A DNA stretch of 23,791 bases from CAZEHS01 sp964511875 (lineage in GTDB: Bacteria; Bacillota; Clostridia; Peptostreptococcales; Acidaminobacteraceae), in assembly GCA_964511875.1 (NCBI GenBank), contig CAZEHS010000042.1:1-23791 (forward strand). Reading direction: 5' to 3'. Shown here piece after piece: positions 7,028 through 14,675 of this stretch (the first letter of the stretch is position 1; each line of letters opens with the position of its first letter). Both the position numbers and the translations under genes were made by a program. Under the pieces are notes generated by a model. The model was not told the origin of the DNA. It did not search any database and was given only the letters and a program-made list of their open reading frames with translations.

Positions 7028-8005
7028 TCAGCAGTTCGAATCCCCTTCTCTGGCCGCCTTGAGCAGTATGAAAGCCATTGCCTGATCTGAACGCTTCAGA
7101 TCCAGACCTGTGAGCTTTTCAATCTTGCCGAGTCTGTATACCAGGGTATTGCGGTGCAGGAACAGAATCTGAGCTGTTTCTGAGATATTGAGGTTGTTCC
7201 TGATGAATTCTGAGGCGGTCTGGCAAAGATCCTGATCTCTCAGAACCGGTTCAATGATACGGCTCAGGTCATTTATAAGTGGAACTGGATTTTCAACCAC
7301 TTTGCCGACAGCAAGTTCCGGAAGATAATTCAACAGTGAGTGTACTCCTCTGAATCCTTTTTTATAGAGGATTTCACTGAGCTGTCTAAGCGCTGAAGCA
7401 TGAGCATGGAGCATCCTCAGGTCCAATACTTCCTCACCATGGATCATCAGGGGATCCATCATCAGTTCTTCAGACAGCAGTGCTATGATCGATTCTGACC
7501 AGTCATCAGCTGTCTCCTGATCCGAATGGAGTTTAAGAAACATGAATCCGGCTGATAAAACGTAGGTTTTCATATAGGGCAGAAGAACCTGCAGCGCTCC
7601 CTGCGCTTCCGCCTCCGCGCCTTCCCTTATCTTCAGGGCACTCAGCTTAAGCGGTATGGTGTTCCGAACCTCTTGGGGTATTGACAGGAAATCCATGGAG
7701 TCGGCAGGTTCCACAAGAAGGCGTTTCAACCAGTACTCCGGGTTGACTGTGACCAGATCACCCAGTAAAAGTTCCAGAGGTCCCACAGTCAGAGCCGGAT
7801 CATAGCCGCCCGGCACCTTCCAGTACAATCTGCAGGCTTTGCCCGTTCCGCTGAACAATGAAACATAAGGCCATTCGGAAAACCGACAGTCATATGAACT
7901 GCATTTCCTGGCTAACAAGGTCCCATCGAGAGTAACCAGCACTGTATCTCCAGGCAGACTCTCTAAAACCCGTCCGATCGGGGTCTTTCCTTTTTCATTG
8001 CCCAT
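7028..8005 (-). CDS. CdaR/PucR-type transcriptional regulator
   Basis: A 325-residue regulator whose C-terminus (about residues 270-315) has the PucR/CdaR helix-turn-helix: a TASEFIRNNLNISETAQIL run, then LHRNTLVYRLGKIEKLTGLDL. The HRNTLxYRLxKI signature is diagnostic. The N-terminal 200 residues do not show a clear GAF, PucR or sugar-diacid-binding domain to my eye, so the ligand is unknown. The longest frame begins with a TTG at 8026, but GGGAGG lies 5 nt before the ATG at 8005, which gives MGNEKGKTPIGRV. It lies 93 nt downstream of the UgpC-type ATPase gene on the same strand and is probably co-transcribed. This suggests regulation linked to carbohydrate uptake, although the target genes are not shown. 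Confidence 0.83.
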   Translation of the reverse strand: MGNEKGKTPIGRVLESLPGDTVLVTLDGTLLARKCSSYDCRFSEWPYVSLFSGTGKACRLYWKVPGGYDPALTVGPLELLLGDLVTVNPEYWLKRLLVEPADSMDFLSIPQEVRNTIPLKLSALKIREGAEAEAQGALQVLLPYMKTYVLSAGFMFLKLHSDQETADDWSESIIALLSEELMMDPLMIHGEEVLDLRMLHAHASALRQLSEILYKKGFRGVHSLLNYLPELAVGKVVENPVPLINDLSRIIEPVLRDQDLCQTASEFIRNNLNISETAQILFLHRNTLVYRLGKIEKLTGLDLKRSDQAMAFILLKAAREGDSNC

Positions 8006-8030
8006 ATGACCCTCCCGCATAGACAAGCGA

Positions 8031-8054
8031 AGCTGAGACCTCTCGGTTCCAGCT
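8031..8054 (-). other. hairpin with GNRA loop between ATPase and regulator genes
   Basis: Read on the minus strand, AGCTGGAACC pairs with GGTCTCAGCT around a GAGA tetraloop; there is one G-T pair and one mismatch in ten. It lies in the 93-nt gap between the two genes and has no T-run after it. It could stabilise mRNA ends or lower expression of the downstream regulator. The function is inferred. Confidence 0.4.
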
Positions 8055-8098
8055 CCGCTACTGACTCAGGACCTGTCAGACCCTGCCTCTTTCAGTCA

Positions 8099-9193
8099 TC
8101 ATAACGCGTTTTCAGTTTCTTTGTCAAACAGATGAATCCGGGTAGGATCAAAGCGGAACCAGATGCTGTCCCCCATCTTTACATCCTGTTCAGGCCTTAC
8201 TTTCGCAACCAGAGTAGTATCCTTTACCGCAATGGTTATGAAGAGTTCAGCACCCATGAATTCGGTAACATCTACCCGCCCAGCCAGGGCACCGTCATCC
8301 CCTTCGTTGCACAGAGCGATATCCTCCGGGCGAATTCCCAGCACAAGGGGCTTTCCGATGAATTTCTCCCATCTTGCCTTTTCAAAATCAGGCTTCTGAC
8401 ACATCAGAGTGGATTCGTTCACCTGAATGGCGGCTTTACCGTTAAGGTCTTTCAGTGTTATTTCCATGGTATTCATGGCTGGAGATCCTATGAAACCGGC
8501 TACGAAAAGATTCGCCGGATGGTTGTATATCTCATTAGGAGTGGCTATCTGCTGGATAACGCCCTTGTTCATGACACAGATTCGAGTTCCCATTGTCATA
8601 GCCTCAATCTGGTCATGGGTCACATAGACAAAAGTGGTTCCCAGATCATAGTGGAGTTTGATGAGTTCTGCACGCATCTGCACCCGCAGTTTGGCGTCCA
8701 GGTTGGAAAGCGGCTCATCCATCAGGAAAACCTGAGGATGCCGTACGATTGCCCTCCCCAGTGCAACTCGCTGACGCTGTCCGCCTGAGAGCTCCTTGGG
8801 CTTTCGAACAAGCATTTCTTCAATGCCCAGGATCGCAGCCGCTTTTCTCACACGATCATCGATTTCCTGTTTGGGTCGTTTCCGCAGCTTGAGGCCGAAT
8901 GCCATATTCTCATAAACTGTCATATGCGGATACAGGGCATAATTCTGGAATACCATTGCGATATCCCTATCTTTTGGGGAAACATCATTCATTTTCGCAT
9001 CGCCGATCAGAAGCTCTCCGTCGCTTATGCTTTCCAGTCCTGCAATCATCCGGAGGGTCGTTGTTTTCCCGCATCCGGAAGGGCCTACCAGAACCATGAA
9101 CTCTTTGTCAGCAATATCCAAATTGACATCCTTGACTGCATGAAAACCATTTTCATACCTCTTATTGATATTCGTCAGCTTAACCCCTGCCAT
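8099..9193 (-). CDS. ugpC: ABC sugar-importer ATPase, UgpC/MsmK/MalK type
   Basis: The nucleotide-binding subunit of CUT1-type carbohydrate ABC importers, 364 residues. It has Walker A GPSGCGKT at 37-44, a Q-loop VFQNYALYPHMTV near 81, the signature LSGGQRQR at 135-142, Walker B VFLMDEP at 155-161 and the switch His193 in VTHD. A C-terminal TOBE/OB region includes LGIRPEDIAL. A longer frame to 9250 has no support, while AGGAGG lies 7 nt before the ATG at 9193. No permease or binding-protein gene is adjacent, so it is an orphan ATPase. Such proteins are known to serve several sugar importers encoded elsewhere (as MsmK does in streptococci and MsmX in Bacillus). The downstream CdaR/PucR-like gene may control it. 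Confidence 0.93.
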   Translation of the reverse strand: MAGVKLTNINKRYENGFHAVKDVNLDIADKEFMVLVGPSGCGKTTTLRMIAGLESISDGELLIGDAKMNDVSPKDRDIAMVFQNYALYPHMTVYENMAFGLKLRKRPKQEIDDRVRKAAAILGIEEMLVRKPKELSGGQRQRVALGRAIVRHPQVFLMDEPLSNLDAKLRVQMRAELIKLHYDLGTTFVYVTHDQIEAMTMGTRICVMNKGVIQQIATPNEIYNHPANLFVAGFIGSPAMNTMEITLKDLNGKAAIQVNESTLMCQKPDFEKARWEKFIGKPLVLGIRPEDIALCNEGDDGALAGRVDVTEFMGAELFITIAVKDTTLVAKVRPEQDVKMGDSIWFRFDPTRIHLFDKETENAL

Positions 9194-9227
9194 CGTATTT
9201 CCTCCTATTAGTAAATGTAAATGATGT

Positions 9228-9266
9228 AAACCTTTTGCCACAGATGTCACAGATGGAAAAAGGTTT
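9228..9266. repeat. inverted repeat enclosing a CACAGATG-type repeat
   Basis: AAACCTTTT and AAAAGGTTT form the arms, with inner CCA/TGG pairs. The loop region carries GATGTCACAGATG (9243-9255). The same 13 bases recur at 16518-16530 in the biotin operon, also followed by a run of A. It lies in the leader of ugpC, about 35 nt before its start codon. It may be a dispersed intergenic repeat or a leader hairpin. Confidence 0.5.
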
Positions 9267-9352
9267 TATTTCACATTTTGTTGATTTCTATACTTGCTTC
9301 CAGACTATCATACCGAATTCAAATCAAGTTCGCATCGGCAGAATCACCAAAA

Positions 9353-9377
9353 CGGATTAAGTATTTTCGTTAATCCG
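9353..9377. promoter_or_regulatory. inverted repeat between divergent ugpC and helicase genes
   Basis: CGGATTAA and TTAATCCG are perfect 8-bp arms around 9 nt. The repeat lies 11 nt upstream of the helicase -35 box and about 160 nt upstream of ugpC. There is no T-run, so an operator or a DNA structural element is more likely than a terminator. The rest of this 291-base gap (9194-9484) holds the other repeat, the helicase promoter, and no ORF I can support. Confidence 0.4.
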
Positions 9378-9388
9378 CCAAAGACCTG

Positions 9389-9418
9389 TTCCAATCGCCC
9401 CCCATTGCATGGTATACT
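9389..9418 (+). promoter_or_regulatory. promoter of the DEAD-box helicase gene
   Basis: TTCCAA (9389-9394) and TATACT (9413-9418) are separated by 18 nt, and the -10 box is preceded by TGG, which matches an extended -10. The leader is about 60 nt. Confidence 0.5.
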
Positions 9419-9484
9419 GAAAGCTACGACCAACGGACGACTCTGAGGATTTACCTCTTATAAATGAAAGAAGGAACCGACTGA

Positions 9485-11020
9485 ATGAAAGAAAGCACAT
9501 TTAAGAAACATAATTTTGCGCATTTGGGCGTAAGTGATGAACTTTGCGAAGCCCTTACGCAGCAACGGATTGACATCCCAACCCCAGTTCAGACACAGGC
9601 GATTCCTGCTGCTTACGACGGCAAGGATATCATTGCGCAGGCTCAGACTGGAACCGGTAAAACACTGGCGTTTCTGCTGCCCCTTTTTGATACGAATGAT
9701 CCCGAAATCATGGGAATCCAGGGACTGATCATCACGCCTACCCGGGAGCTGGCAATCCAGATCACGGCGGAGGCCCGAAAACTGACTCATTTTAAGAAAC
9801 TCAACATTCTCGCAGCCTATGGCGGTCAGGATATCGAATCCCAGACGCGCAAGCTGAAGGGCAATATCCACCTGGTCATCGGCACCCCCGGCAGGATTCT
9901 GGATCATATGCGACGCAAGAACATCGCTCTGAACCATATCCGCTACCTTGTATTGGATGAAGCGGACCAAATGCTTCACATGGGATTTCTTCCGGATGTG
10001 GAAGCCATCATCAGCCAGACCCCGAAAAAGCGACAGACCCTGTGTTTTTCAGCTACCATGCCCCATCAGATCAAGCTGCTGGCAAACCGGTTCATGAACG
10101 TACCAGTGCCCATCTCGATAAAATCCGAACAGATCACACTAAAGAGCATCCAACAAAAGGTCATTGAGACAACCGACCGTAATCGACAGGACGCCCTGAT
10201 CGCAACCCTTAGGGAAACTAATCCTTATATGGCGATCATATTCTGCCGGACAAAGCGAAGAGTCTCTGCACTGCTGCAGGCACTCCACGAAGAAGGTTTC
10301 AAGTGTGATGAACTACACGGCGACCTGACTCAGAGCAAACGGGAGCGGGTTATGAAGCTTTTCAGAACCGGTGCTGTCCAATTATTGGTTGCGACAGATG
10401 TAGCAGCCCGCGGTCTGGACATCGATGGCATCACCCATGTATTCAATTATGACGTTGCCGGAGATGCCGAAAGCTACATCCACCGGATCGGCCGGACCGG
10501 AAGGGCCGGTAATACAGGCGTTTCCATCACTTTTGCCGCCCCTACCGACCGCATGAATCTTTTGGATATCGAACGCGGCATCGGGATGACCCTCTCCAAG
10601 AGCAGGATGCCAGGCGATCACATTCATGAAGAGCCCCGAAAGAAGCTGCCAAAGCATCTGGATCGCAGCGGCAACGCCCGAGATAAAGGTCCCATCGGCA
10701 AAGGCCGCTTCAATAAGAGCGTGCCCGCCGCGGATAAAAAAGGGACACCGGACCGTAAGGGATTCAATCCTAAGAAGGGCCCTGTGGTTTCCAAGCCCGA
10801 GGCTGCCCGTTCTGAGAGATCCGCTCCGAAGGCAGAAACCGTACGGCTGCACCAGTCTCCCCCGCGAGCAGCCAAACCGGATTCAGGCAGAGCAAAACCT
10901 GCCCGTTCCGGCGCGCGAAGCGAGGGCGGCTATAAGGACGGCACCAGCACCCGGCCGGCACCTAAGAAGAGTTATGGCAACATGAACAGCGGTTCAAAAG
11001 CCGGTGCGCGAAAGCGTTAG
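9485..11020 (+). CDS. DEAD-box ATP-dependent RNA helicase (CshA/DeaD-like)
   Basis: A 511-residue cytoplasmic RNA helicase of the kind that helps RNA decay or ribosome assembly, often important in the cold. Motifs appear in order: the Q motif region FAHLGVSDELCEAL through IPTPVQTQAIP, motif I AQTGTGKT at 53-60, PTREL, TPGR, DEAD at 158-161, SAT, and HRIGRTGRAG. The last 140 residues or so are a low-complexity tail rich in Lys, Arg, Gly, Pro and Ser, likely disordered and RNA-binding. No folded RNA-recognition domain is visible. The ATG at 9485 follows GAAGGAA at a normal distance. A 6-codon frame (MKEGTD) starting at 9464 ends directly against this ATG; it contains the ribosome binding site and is probably accidental. 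The gene is monocistronic and ends at a shared terminator. Confidence 0.93.
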   Translation: MKESTFKKHNFAHLGVSDELCEALTQQRIDIPTPVQTQAIPAAYDGKDIIAQAQTGTGKTLAFLLPLFDTNDPEIMGIQGLIITPTRELAIQITAEARKLTHFKKLNILAAYGGQDIESQTRKLKGNIHLVIGTPGRILDHMRRKNIALNHIRYLVLDEADQMLHMGFLPDVEAIISQTPKKRQTLCFSATMPHQIKLLANRFMNVPVPISIKSEQITLKSIQQKVIETTDRNRQDALIATLRETNPYMAIIFCRTKRRVSALLQALHEEGFKCDELHGDLTQSKRERVMKLFRTGAVQLLVATDVAARGLDIDGITHVFNYDVAGDAESYIHRIGRTGRAGNTGVSITFAAPTDRMNLLDIERGIGMTLSKSRMPGDHIHEEPRKKLPKHLDRSGNARDKGPIGKGRFNKSVPAADKKGTPDRKGFNPKKGPVVSKPEAARSERSAPKAETVRLHQSPPRAAKPDSGRAKPARSGARSEGGYKDGTSTRPAPKKSYGNMNSGSKAGARKR

Positions 11021-11046
11021 AAACACACCTGAAACCCTTAAACACA

Positions 11047-11089
11047 GAAGCCCCCTCGGCTGCGCGATACACGCGGTTGAGGGGGCTTC
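11047..11089. terminator. bidirectional terminator between helicase and fabF-like genes
   Basis: GAAGCCCCCTC and GAGGGGGCTTC are perfect 11-bp arms with further CGCG pairing inside the loop. It lies between two convergent genes, 26 nt after the helicase stop codon and 6 nt before that of the ketosynthase gene. The T-runs on both sides are weak. Confidence 0.75.
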
Positions 11090-11095
11090 ATCGTG

Positions 11096-12346
11096 CTACT
11101 CTTTCCAGACCTTGAACAAAAGCGTTGCATTATGCCCGCCGAATCCGAAGGAATTGGACATGACCGCAGGGAGATCGATACTCCGGGCACCCAGTACGGT
11201 ATAATCCAGATCGCATTCGGGATCACGGTTCTGAAATCCGATTGTGGGGTGGATTCTCCCCTGCTCCAAGGATTTGATCACAGCAACCGCTTCCACGGCC
11301 CCTGCCGCTCCAATCAAGTGTCCAATCATGGATTTGGTGGAGTTTATGGGAATCCTGCCAGCATGGGAGCCGAACACCCGCTTCATTGCTTCCGTTTCAA
11401 GCCTGTCGTTCAGCGGTGTCGATGTGCCGTGAGCATTTATATGAGCGATTTCCTCAGGCCTCAATCCCGCCTGATTCAAGGCTTTTGTCATTGACACTGC
11501 ACTGGATGAACAGTCCGGATTCGGCGCTACCAGATGATACGCGTCACAGCTTGAGCCGTATCCGGCCATTTCAGCATAGATCCGTGCGTTCCGTTTCAGA
11601 GCATGATCGAGGGATTCAAGGATCATCATCCCAGCCCCTTCGCCCATAACAAAGCCGCTCCGGTCGGCATCAAACGGGATGGAAGCCCTATTGGGGTCGT
11701 TGGATTCATTGAGCGCATTCAGGTTTGTGAAGCCAGCCAGCATCAGAGGGTTTATGCATGCTTCCGCTGCACCGGCAATCATCACATCCGCCTCATTCCA
11801 GCTAATGAGTCTGAATGCCGTTCCAATGGCATCCGTTCCGGCAGCACAGGCGGTGACCGATGCCGAGACGCTCCCCTTTGCGCCATAGGCGATGGCCAGG
11901 TTCCCCGCCAGAATGTTGGGCAGGGATTTCGGCACAAGGAGGGGGCTGACAGTGTTCAATCCGCCGGAAAACAGATTGCCGCTTTCCTCAAGGCAGGTGT
12001 TATATCCGCCCACACCGGTTCCAGCAACCACACCGAACCGCCAGCAGTCCAGATTTTCCTTCACCAGCCCAGCATCATCGAAAGCCTCCTGGGCGGCGGC
12101 CATACCGAGCTGGGTATAACGGTCCATCCGGCTTGCCATTTTACGGCCGAACAGTGCGACGGCGTCAAACGCTTTCACCTCTGCCGCTATCTTTACTTTC
12201 GCCATGGTCACATCGAATGAGCGGATAAAATCGATGCCGCATGTTCCTTTCAGTGCACTGGCAAAAAATTCAGGTGCACTGAGGCCGATAGGAGTAACTG
12301 CACCGAGTCCTGTCACCACGACACGTCTTGCTCCGCAATTGCTCAT
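11096..12346 (-). CDS. FabF-type beta-ketoacyl-ACP synthase in the biotin locus
   Basis: A 416-residue condensing enzyme of the KAS II (FabF) family, which joins malonyl-ACP to an acyl chain. The active site is complete: Cys167 in SVTACAAGTDAIG, His306 in HINAHGTSTPLND, Lys338 in NSTKSMIGH, and His343. The C-terminal GFGGHNATLLF motif is also present. Its start overlaps the ACP stop codon as ATGA and has only a weak ribosome binding site (GGGGA), which indicates coupling to ACP translation. The two genes share a promoter whose -35 box lies inside a BirA operator, divergent from bioF. I infer that this ketosynthase is dedicated to building the pimelate precursor on ACP rather than being the housekeeping enzyme. 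The family is certain; the biotin role is inferred from position and regulation. Confidence 0.9.
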   Translation of the reverse strand: MSNCGARRVVVTGLGAVTPIGLSAPEFFASALKGTCGIDFIRSFDVTMAKVKIAAEVKAFDAVALFGRKMASRMDRYTQLGMAAAQEAFDDAGLVKENLDCWRFGVVAGTGVGGYNTCLEESGNLFSGGLNTVSPLLVPKSLPNILAGNLAIAYGAKGSVSASVTACAAGTDAIGTAFRLISWNEADVMIAGAAEACINPLMLAGFTNLNALNESNDPNRASIPFDADRSGFVMGEGAGMMILESLDHALKRNARIYAEMAGYGSSCDAYHLVAPNPDCSSSAVSMTKALNQAGLRPEEIAHINAHGTSTPLNDRLETEAMKRVFGSHAGRIPINSTKSMIGHLIGAAGAVEAVAVIKSLEQGRIHPTIGFQNRDPECDLDYTVLGARSIDLPAVMSNSFGFGGHNATLLFKVWKE

Positions 12347-12582
12347 TTCAAATTCCCCAGCCTTGATTCAACCACATCGATCAGGTCCTGAACGGTTCCA
12401 ATTTCAGCCGCTTCTGCATCGGTGATGTCGATTTTGAAGTGATTTTCAACAGCCAGAGTGATCTGTGCCATATCCAGTGAATCTACATCGAGTTCGTTCA
12501 TCAAGTGGCTTTCCTGAAGGATTTCATCCTTCGGAATGCCGGTAATTGCCGCAATTGTCTCACTGATTATCTCATAAGCCAT
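12343..12582 (-). CDS. acyl carrier protein, probably biotin-dedicated
   Basis: A 79-residue acyl carrier protein with the phosphopantetheine attachment Ser35 in DVDSLDMAQ, a net acidic sequence and the usual helix II/III pattern. The segment after Ser35 reads LDMAQITLAVE instead of the common LDTVELVMALE of housekeeping AcpP, so it may be a specialised paralogue. AGGAGG lies 7 nt before the ATG. Downstream it overlaps the fabF-like gene by 4 nt. The promoter has its -35 box in the BirA operator, so expression should fall when biotin is plentiful. I infer that it carries malonyl- to pimeloyl-methyl ester intermediates for BioC, the ketosynthase and the BioH-like esterase. If the genome has no other acp gene, this would instead be the general AcpP. 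Confidence 0.92.
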   Translation of the reverse strand: MAYEIISETIAAITGIPKDEILQESHLMNELDVDSLDMAQITLAVENHFKIDITDAEAAEIGTVQDLIDVVESRLGNLK

Positions 12583-12615
12583 ATAGGTTCCTCCTATAAC
12601 ATCTTCATATGCTCC

Positions 12616-12645
12616 ATTATACAGACGGTTCGTCTTGATTGTAAA
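12616..12645 (-). promoter_or_regulatory. promoter of the acp-fabF operon
   Basis: On the minus strand TTTACA (12640-12645) and a perfect TATAAT (12616-12621) are separated by 18 nt. The -35 box is part of the left BirA half-site, so repressor binding should block it. Confidence 0.75.
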
Positions 12646-12670
12646 CCATTTAATTTATTCTGGTTGACAT
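12639..12670. promoter_or_regulatory. BirA (biotin repressor) operator
   Basis: Left half TTGTAAACC (12639-12647) and right half GGTTGACAT (12662-12670) are inverted and separated by 14 nt. The left half matches the published type TTGTAAACC-N14/15-GGTTTACAA fully and the right half at 7 of 9 positions. It sits between divergent acp and bioF. The left half contains the acp -35 box and the right half contains the bioF -35 box, so one bound BirA dimer would shut both arms, as at the E. coli bio operator. birA itself is not in the window. Confidence 0.85.
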
Positions 12671-12692
12671 CGAATGTCCGGTGCTTTAAATT
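12664..12692 (+). promoter_or_regulatory. promoter of the bioF operon
   Basis: A perfect TTGACA (12664-12669) and TAAATT (12687-12692) at 17 nt spacing. The -35 box overlaps the right BirA half-site. Transcription should start only a few bases before the AGGAGG of bioF, so the leader is very short. Confidence 0.8.
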
Positions 12693-12715
12693 ATCAGTAT
12701 AGGAGGACTGCCCCC

Positions 12716-13915
12716 ATGGACTATAACGGATATTTCAAGGACAGCTCCCGGAACCTCAGAGCGACAGGTCACTATAGAGAAACACATATGGTGCTTGATT
12801 CCGTTACCGGGCCACGGGCAACGGTCAATGGGAATAGAACGCTTGTGTTCGGTTCCAACGACTATCTGGGACTGAGCGCTGACAGCAGGATCATCGAAGC
12901 CGGAGTTCAGGCCCTTGAACGGTACGGAACCGGCAGCGGGGGTTCCCGGCTTACAACTGGCTCCTTTTCCCTCCATCAGGAGCTGGAATCCCGGCTTGCC
13001 CGTTGTAAGGGCACTGAAGCGTGCCTTCTCTTCAATTCCGGTTATACAGCGAATCTTGGGACTATTTCTGCGATCTGCAGCAAGGATTGGACTATATTTG
13101 GCGACAGATTCAATCATGCCAGCATTGTGGACGGTATTCTTCTCAGTGGTGCGCGGCTTTCACGGTATCGCCACAACAGTATGGAGGATCTTGAAAACAG
13201 ACTGGCTGCTGACGACAACCCCATGAAACTGATCGTTACCGACGGGGTTTTCAGCATGGACGGCGATATCGCCCCCCTTCCGCAGATCTGCCAACTGGCC
13301 CGATCCTACAAAGCCCTGGTGATGGTTGACGATGCCCACGGCATGGGCGTCCTGGGTGCCGACGGAATGGGCAGTGTTTCCCATTTCAACCTTAAGGATT
13401 CGGTAGATTTACAAATGGGCACCCTGAGCAAGGGGATTCCGGCAGCAGGGGGCTTTATCGCCGGCAGCCATACGATGGTTGATTATCTGCGGAACCACTC
13501 CCGAAGCTTCATCTACACGACAGCACTCCCGCCCCATGTTGCCGCCTGTGCCATTCGGGCTCTTGAAATCATTGAGGCGGAGCCCTGGCGCAGAAGCCAT
13601 CTGGCCGAGCTTTCCTTACATCTAAAAACCCGTCTCATACAAGTTGGTTTTGATGTTGCTGACTCCCATACCCCCATACTTCCGGTCATCACAGGCGAGG
13701 CAGGCATCACCACCCGTTTGGCGGCTCTGCTCCTTGAGGACGGCATCTTCATCCCATCCATCCGCCCCCCTACCGTTCCCAAGGGAAAAGGAAGGCTCCG
13801 GATCACCCTTACGGCCAGCCATACTCAGGAAGATACCGAAATCCTGATGGACAGGCTCACCTATCACGCCAGGGCACTGGGACTGATTGATGAATCTGTA
13901 AATTCAGCGAGGTAA
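12716..13915 (+). CDS. bioF: 8-amino-7-oxononanoate (KAPA) synthase
   Basis: A PLP enzyme that condenses pimeloyl-ACP with alanine to give KAPA, the first step of biotin ring assembly. The 399-residue protein shows the alpha-oxoamine synthase signatures: FGSNDYLGL near 45-53, GSGGSRLTTG near 73, His134 in RFNHASI, the VDDAHGMGVLG strand with Asp205 and His208, and the PLP lysine Lys239 in GTLSKG. A longer frame begins at 12674, upstream of the predicted transcript start, so it is not used. AGGAGG lies 9 nt before the ATG at 12716. It is the first gene of the plus-strand biotin operon under BirA control, and it is followed after 2 nt by the esterase gene. Confidence 0.95.
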   Translation: MDYNGYFKDSSRNLRATGHYRETHMVLDSVTGPRATVNGNRTLVFGSNDYLGLSADSRIIEAGVQALERYGTGSGGSRLTTGSFSLHQELESRLARCKGTEACLLFNSGYTANLGTISAICSKDWTIFGDRFNHASIVDGILLSGARLSRYRHNSMEDLENRLAADDNPMKLIVTDGVFSMDGDIAPLPQICQLARSYKALVMVDDAHGMGVLGADGMGSVSHFNLKDSVDLQMGTLSKGIPAAGGFIAGSHTMVDYLRNHSRSFIYTTALPPHVAACAIRALEIIEAEPWRRSHLAELSLHLKTRLIQVGFDVADSHTPILPVITGEAGITTRLAALLLEDGIFIPSIRPPTVPKGKGRLRITLTASHTQEDTEILMDRLTYHARALGLIDESVNSAR

Positions 13916-13917
13916 CC

Positions 13918-14652
13918 ATGGATACACACTATTTCATACTGAACGGCTGGGCCGCCGATTCCCGGATATGGCAGAGCTTTGCCAGTGAGCTGGCCCTGTC
14001 GGAGGCCGTGAGTCCTGACAATGTGCATATCCTTTCCTGGAAAACGGAATCCGGTCTACCTTCGTGTAAGGAACGGCTGAACAGAGCACTTGAACAGCTC
14101 TGTACCGGCCGAAAGCCCAAATACGTTCTGATCAGCTGGTCCATGGGATCTGTCCTTGCTCTTGATCTGTTCCACTATCTGCCTTACAAGCCTGATTTCC
14201 TGGTGATCCTATCCGGGACCAAGGCCTTTGCATCGGAGGATCCTGCCCTTGGCTGGCCCAAACGGGATATAGAAGCGATGATCTCCCATCTCCGTCAGGA
14301 TGCCCAGTCAACACTGAACACATTTTATCAGCGGATTTTCACACAGGCGGAACGGGCTGAGGGATATTCGATGGATTGCAATGTAACGGACTTAAGTGAC
14401 CCCTTCAGTCCATTGGCAGGGGGCCTTGAATACCTGATGGGGACCGATCTTAGCCATAGGCTGAAGGAGGTGGACATCCCGGTGCTCTGGCTCCATGGAA
14501 GCAATGATCTGATCTGCCCCATTGAAGGGGCACGACTTGCCGCATCTGCCCTGCCTGATTGCCGCTTTACGGCCCTGAAGGATACCGGCCACGGCCCGTT
14601 CATGACCCGCATGGCAGATTGCATAGAGGAAATACGCCGGTTCGGCGCCTAG
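13918..14652 (+). CDS. BioH-like pimeloyl-ACP methyl ester esterase (alpha/beta hydrolase)
   Basis: A 244-residue alpha/beta hydrolase placed between bioF and bioC, expected to cleave the methyl ester of pimeloyl-ACP so that elongation stops and BioF can act. The triad is visible as Ser75 in SWSMGS, Asp197 in HGSNDLICP and His225 in DTGHGPF. The nucleophile elbow reads S-W-S-M-G instead of the usual G-x-S-x-G, so the first glycine is replaced. The early NGWAADSRIW segment fits the oxyanion region of BioH/BioG-type enzymes. The ribosome binding site GAGGT overlaps the bioF stop codon. Several unrelated esterases fill this step in bacteria (BioH, BioG, BioJ, BioK, BioV). This one looks closest to the BioH type, but exact subfamily membership is not settled here. 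Confidence 0.78.
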   Translation: MDTHYFILNGWAADSRIWQSFASELALSEAVSPDNVHILSWKTESGLPSCKERLNRALEQLCTGRKPKYVLISWSMGSVLALDLFHYLPYKPDFLVILSGTKAFASEDPALGWPKRDIEAMISHLRQDAQSTLNTFYQRIFTQAERAEGYSMDCNVTDLSDPFSPLAGGLEYLMGTDLSHRLKEVDIPVLWLHGSNDLICPIEGARLAASALPDCRFTALKDTGHGPFMTRMADCIEEIRRFGA

Positions 14653-14675
14653 TACACTAGACAAGGAGACAGGAA

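Noticed and set aside
9464..9484. Six-codon leader peptide MKEGTD before the helicase gene
   Set aside because: It consists of the ribosome binding site region plus a chance ATG and stop codon; there are no regulatory codons or hairpins to support attenuation.
10382..10852. Antisense frame opposite the helicase gene
   Set aside because: It is a shadow of the helicase coding sequence, with no ribosome binding site or recognisable protein family. The same applies to the other long frames opposite bio, fabF and ltaS-like genes.
12674..12715. Longer bioF start at 12674
   Set aside because: It lies between the -35 and -10 boxes of the bioF promoter, so it would not be on the transcript.
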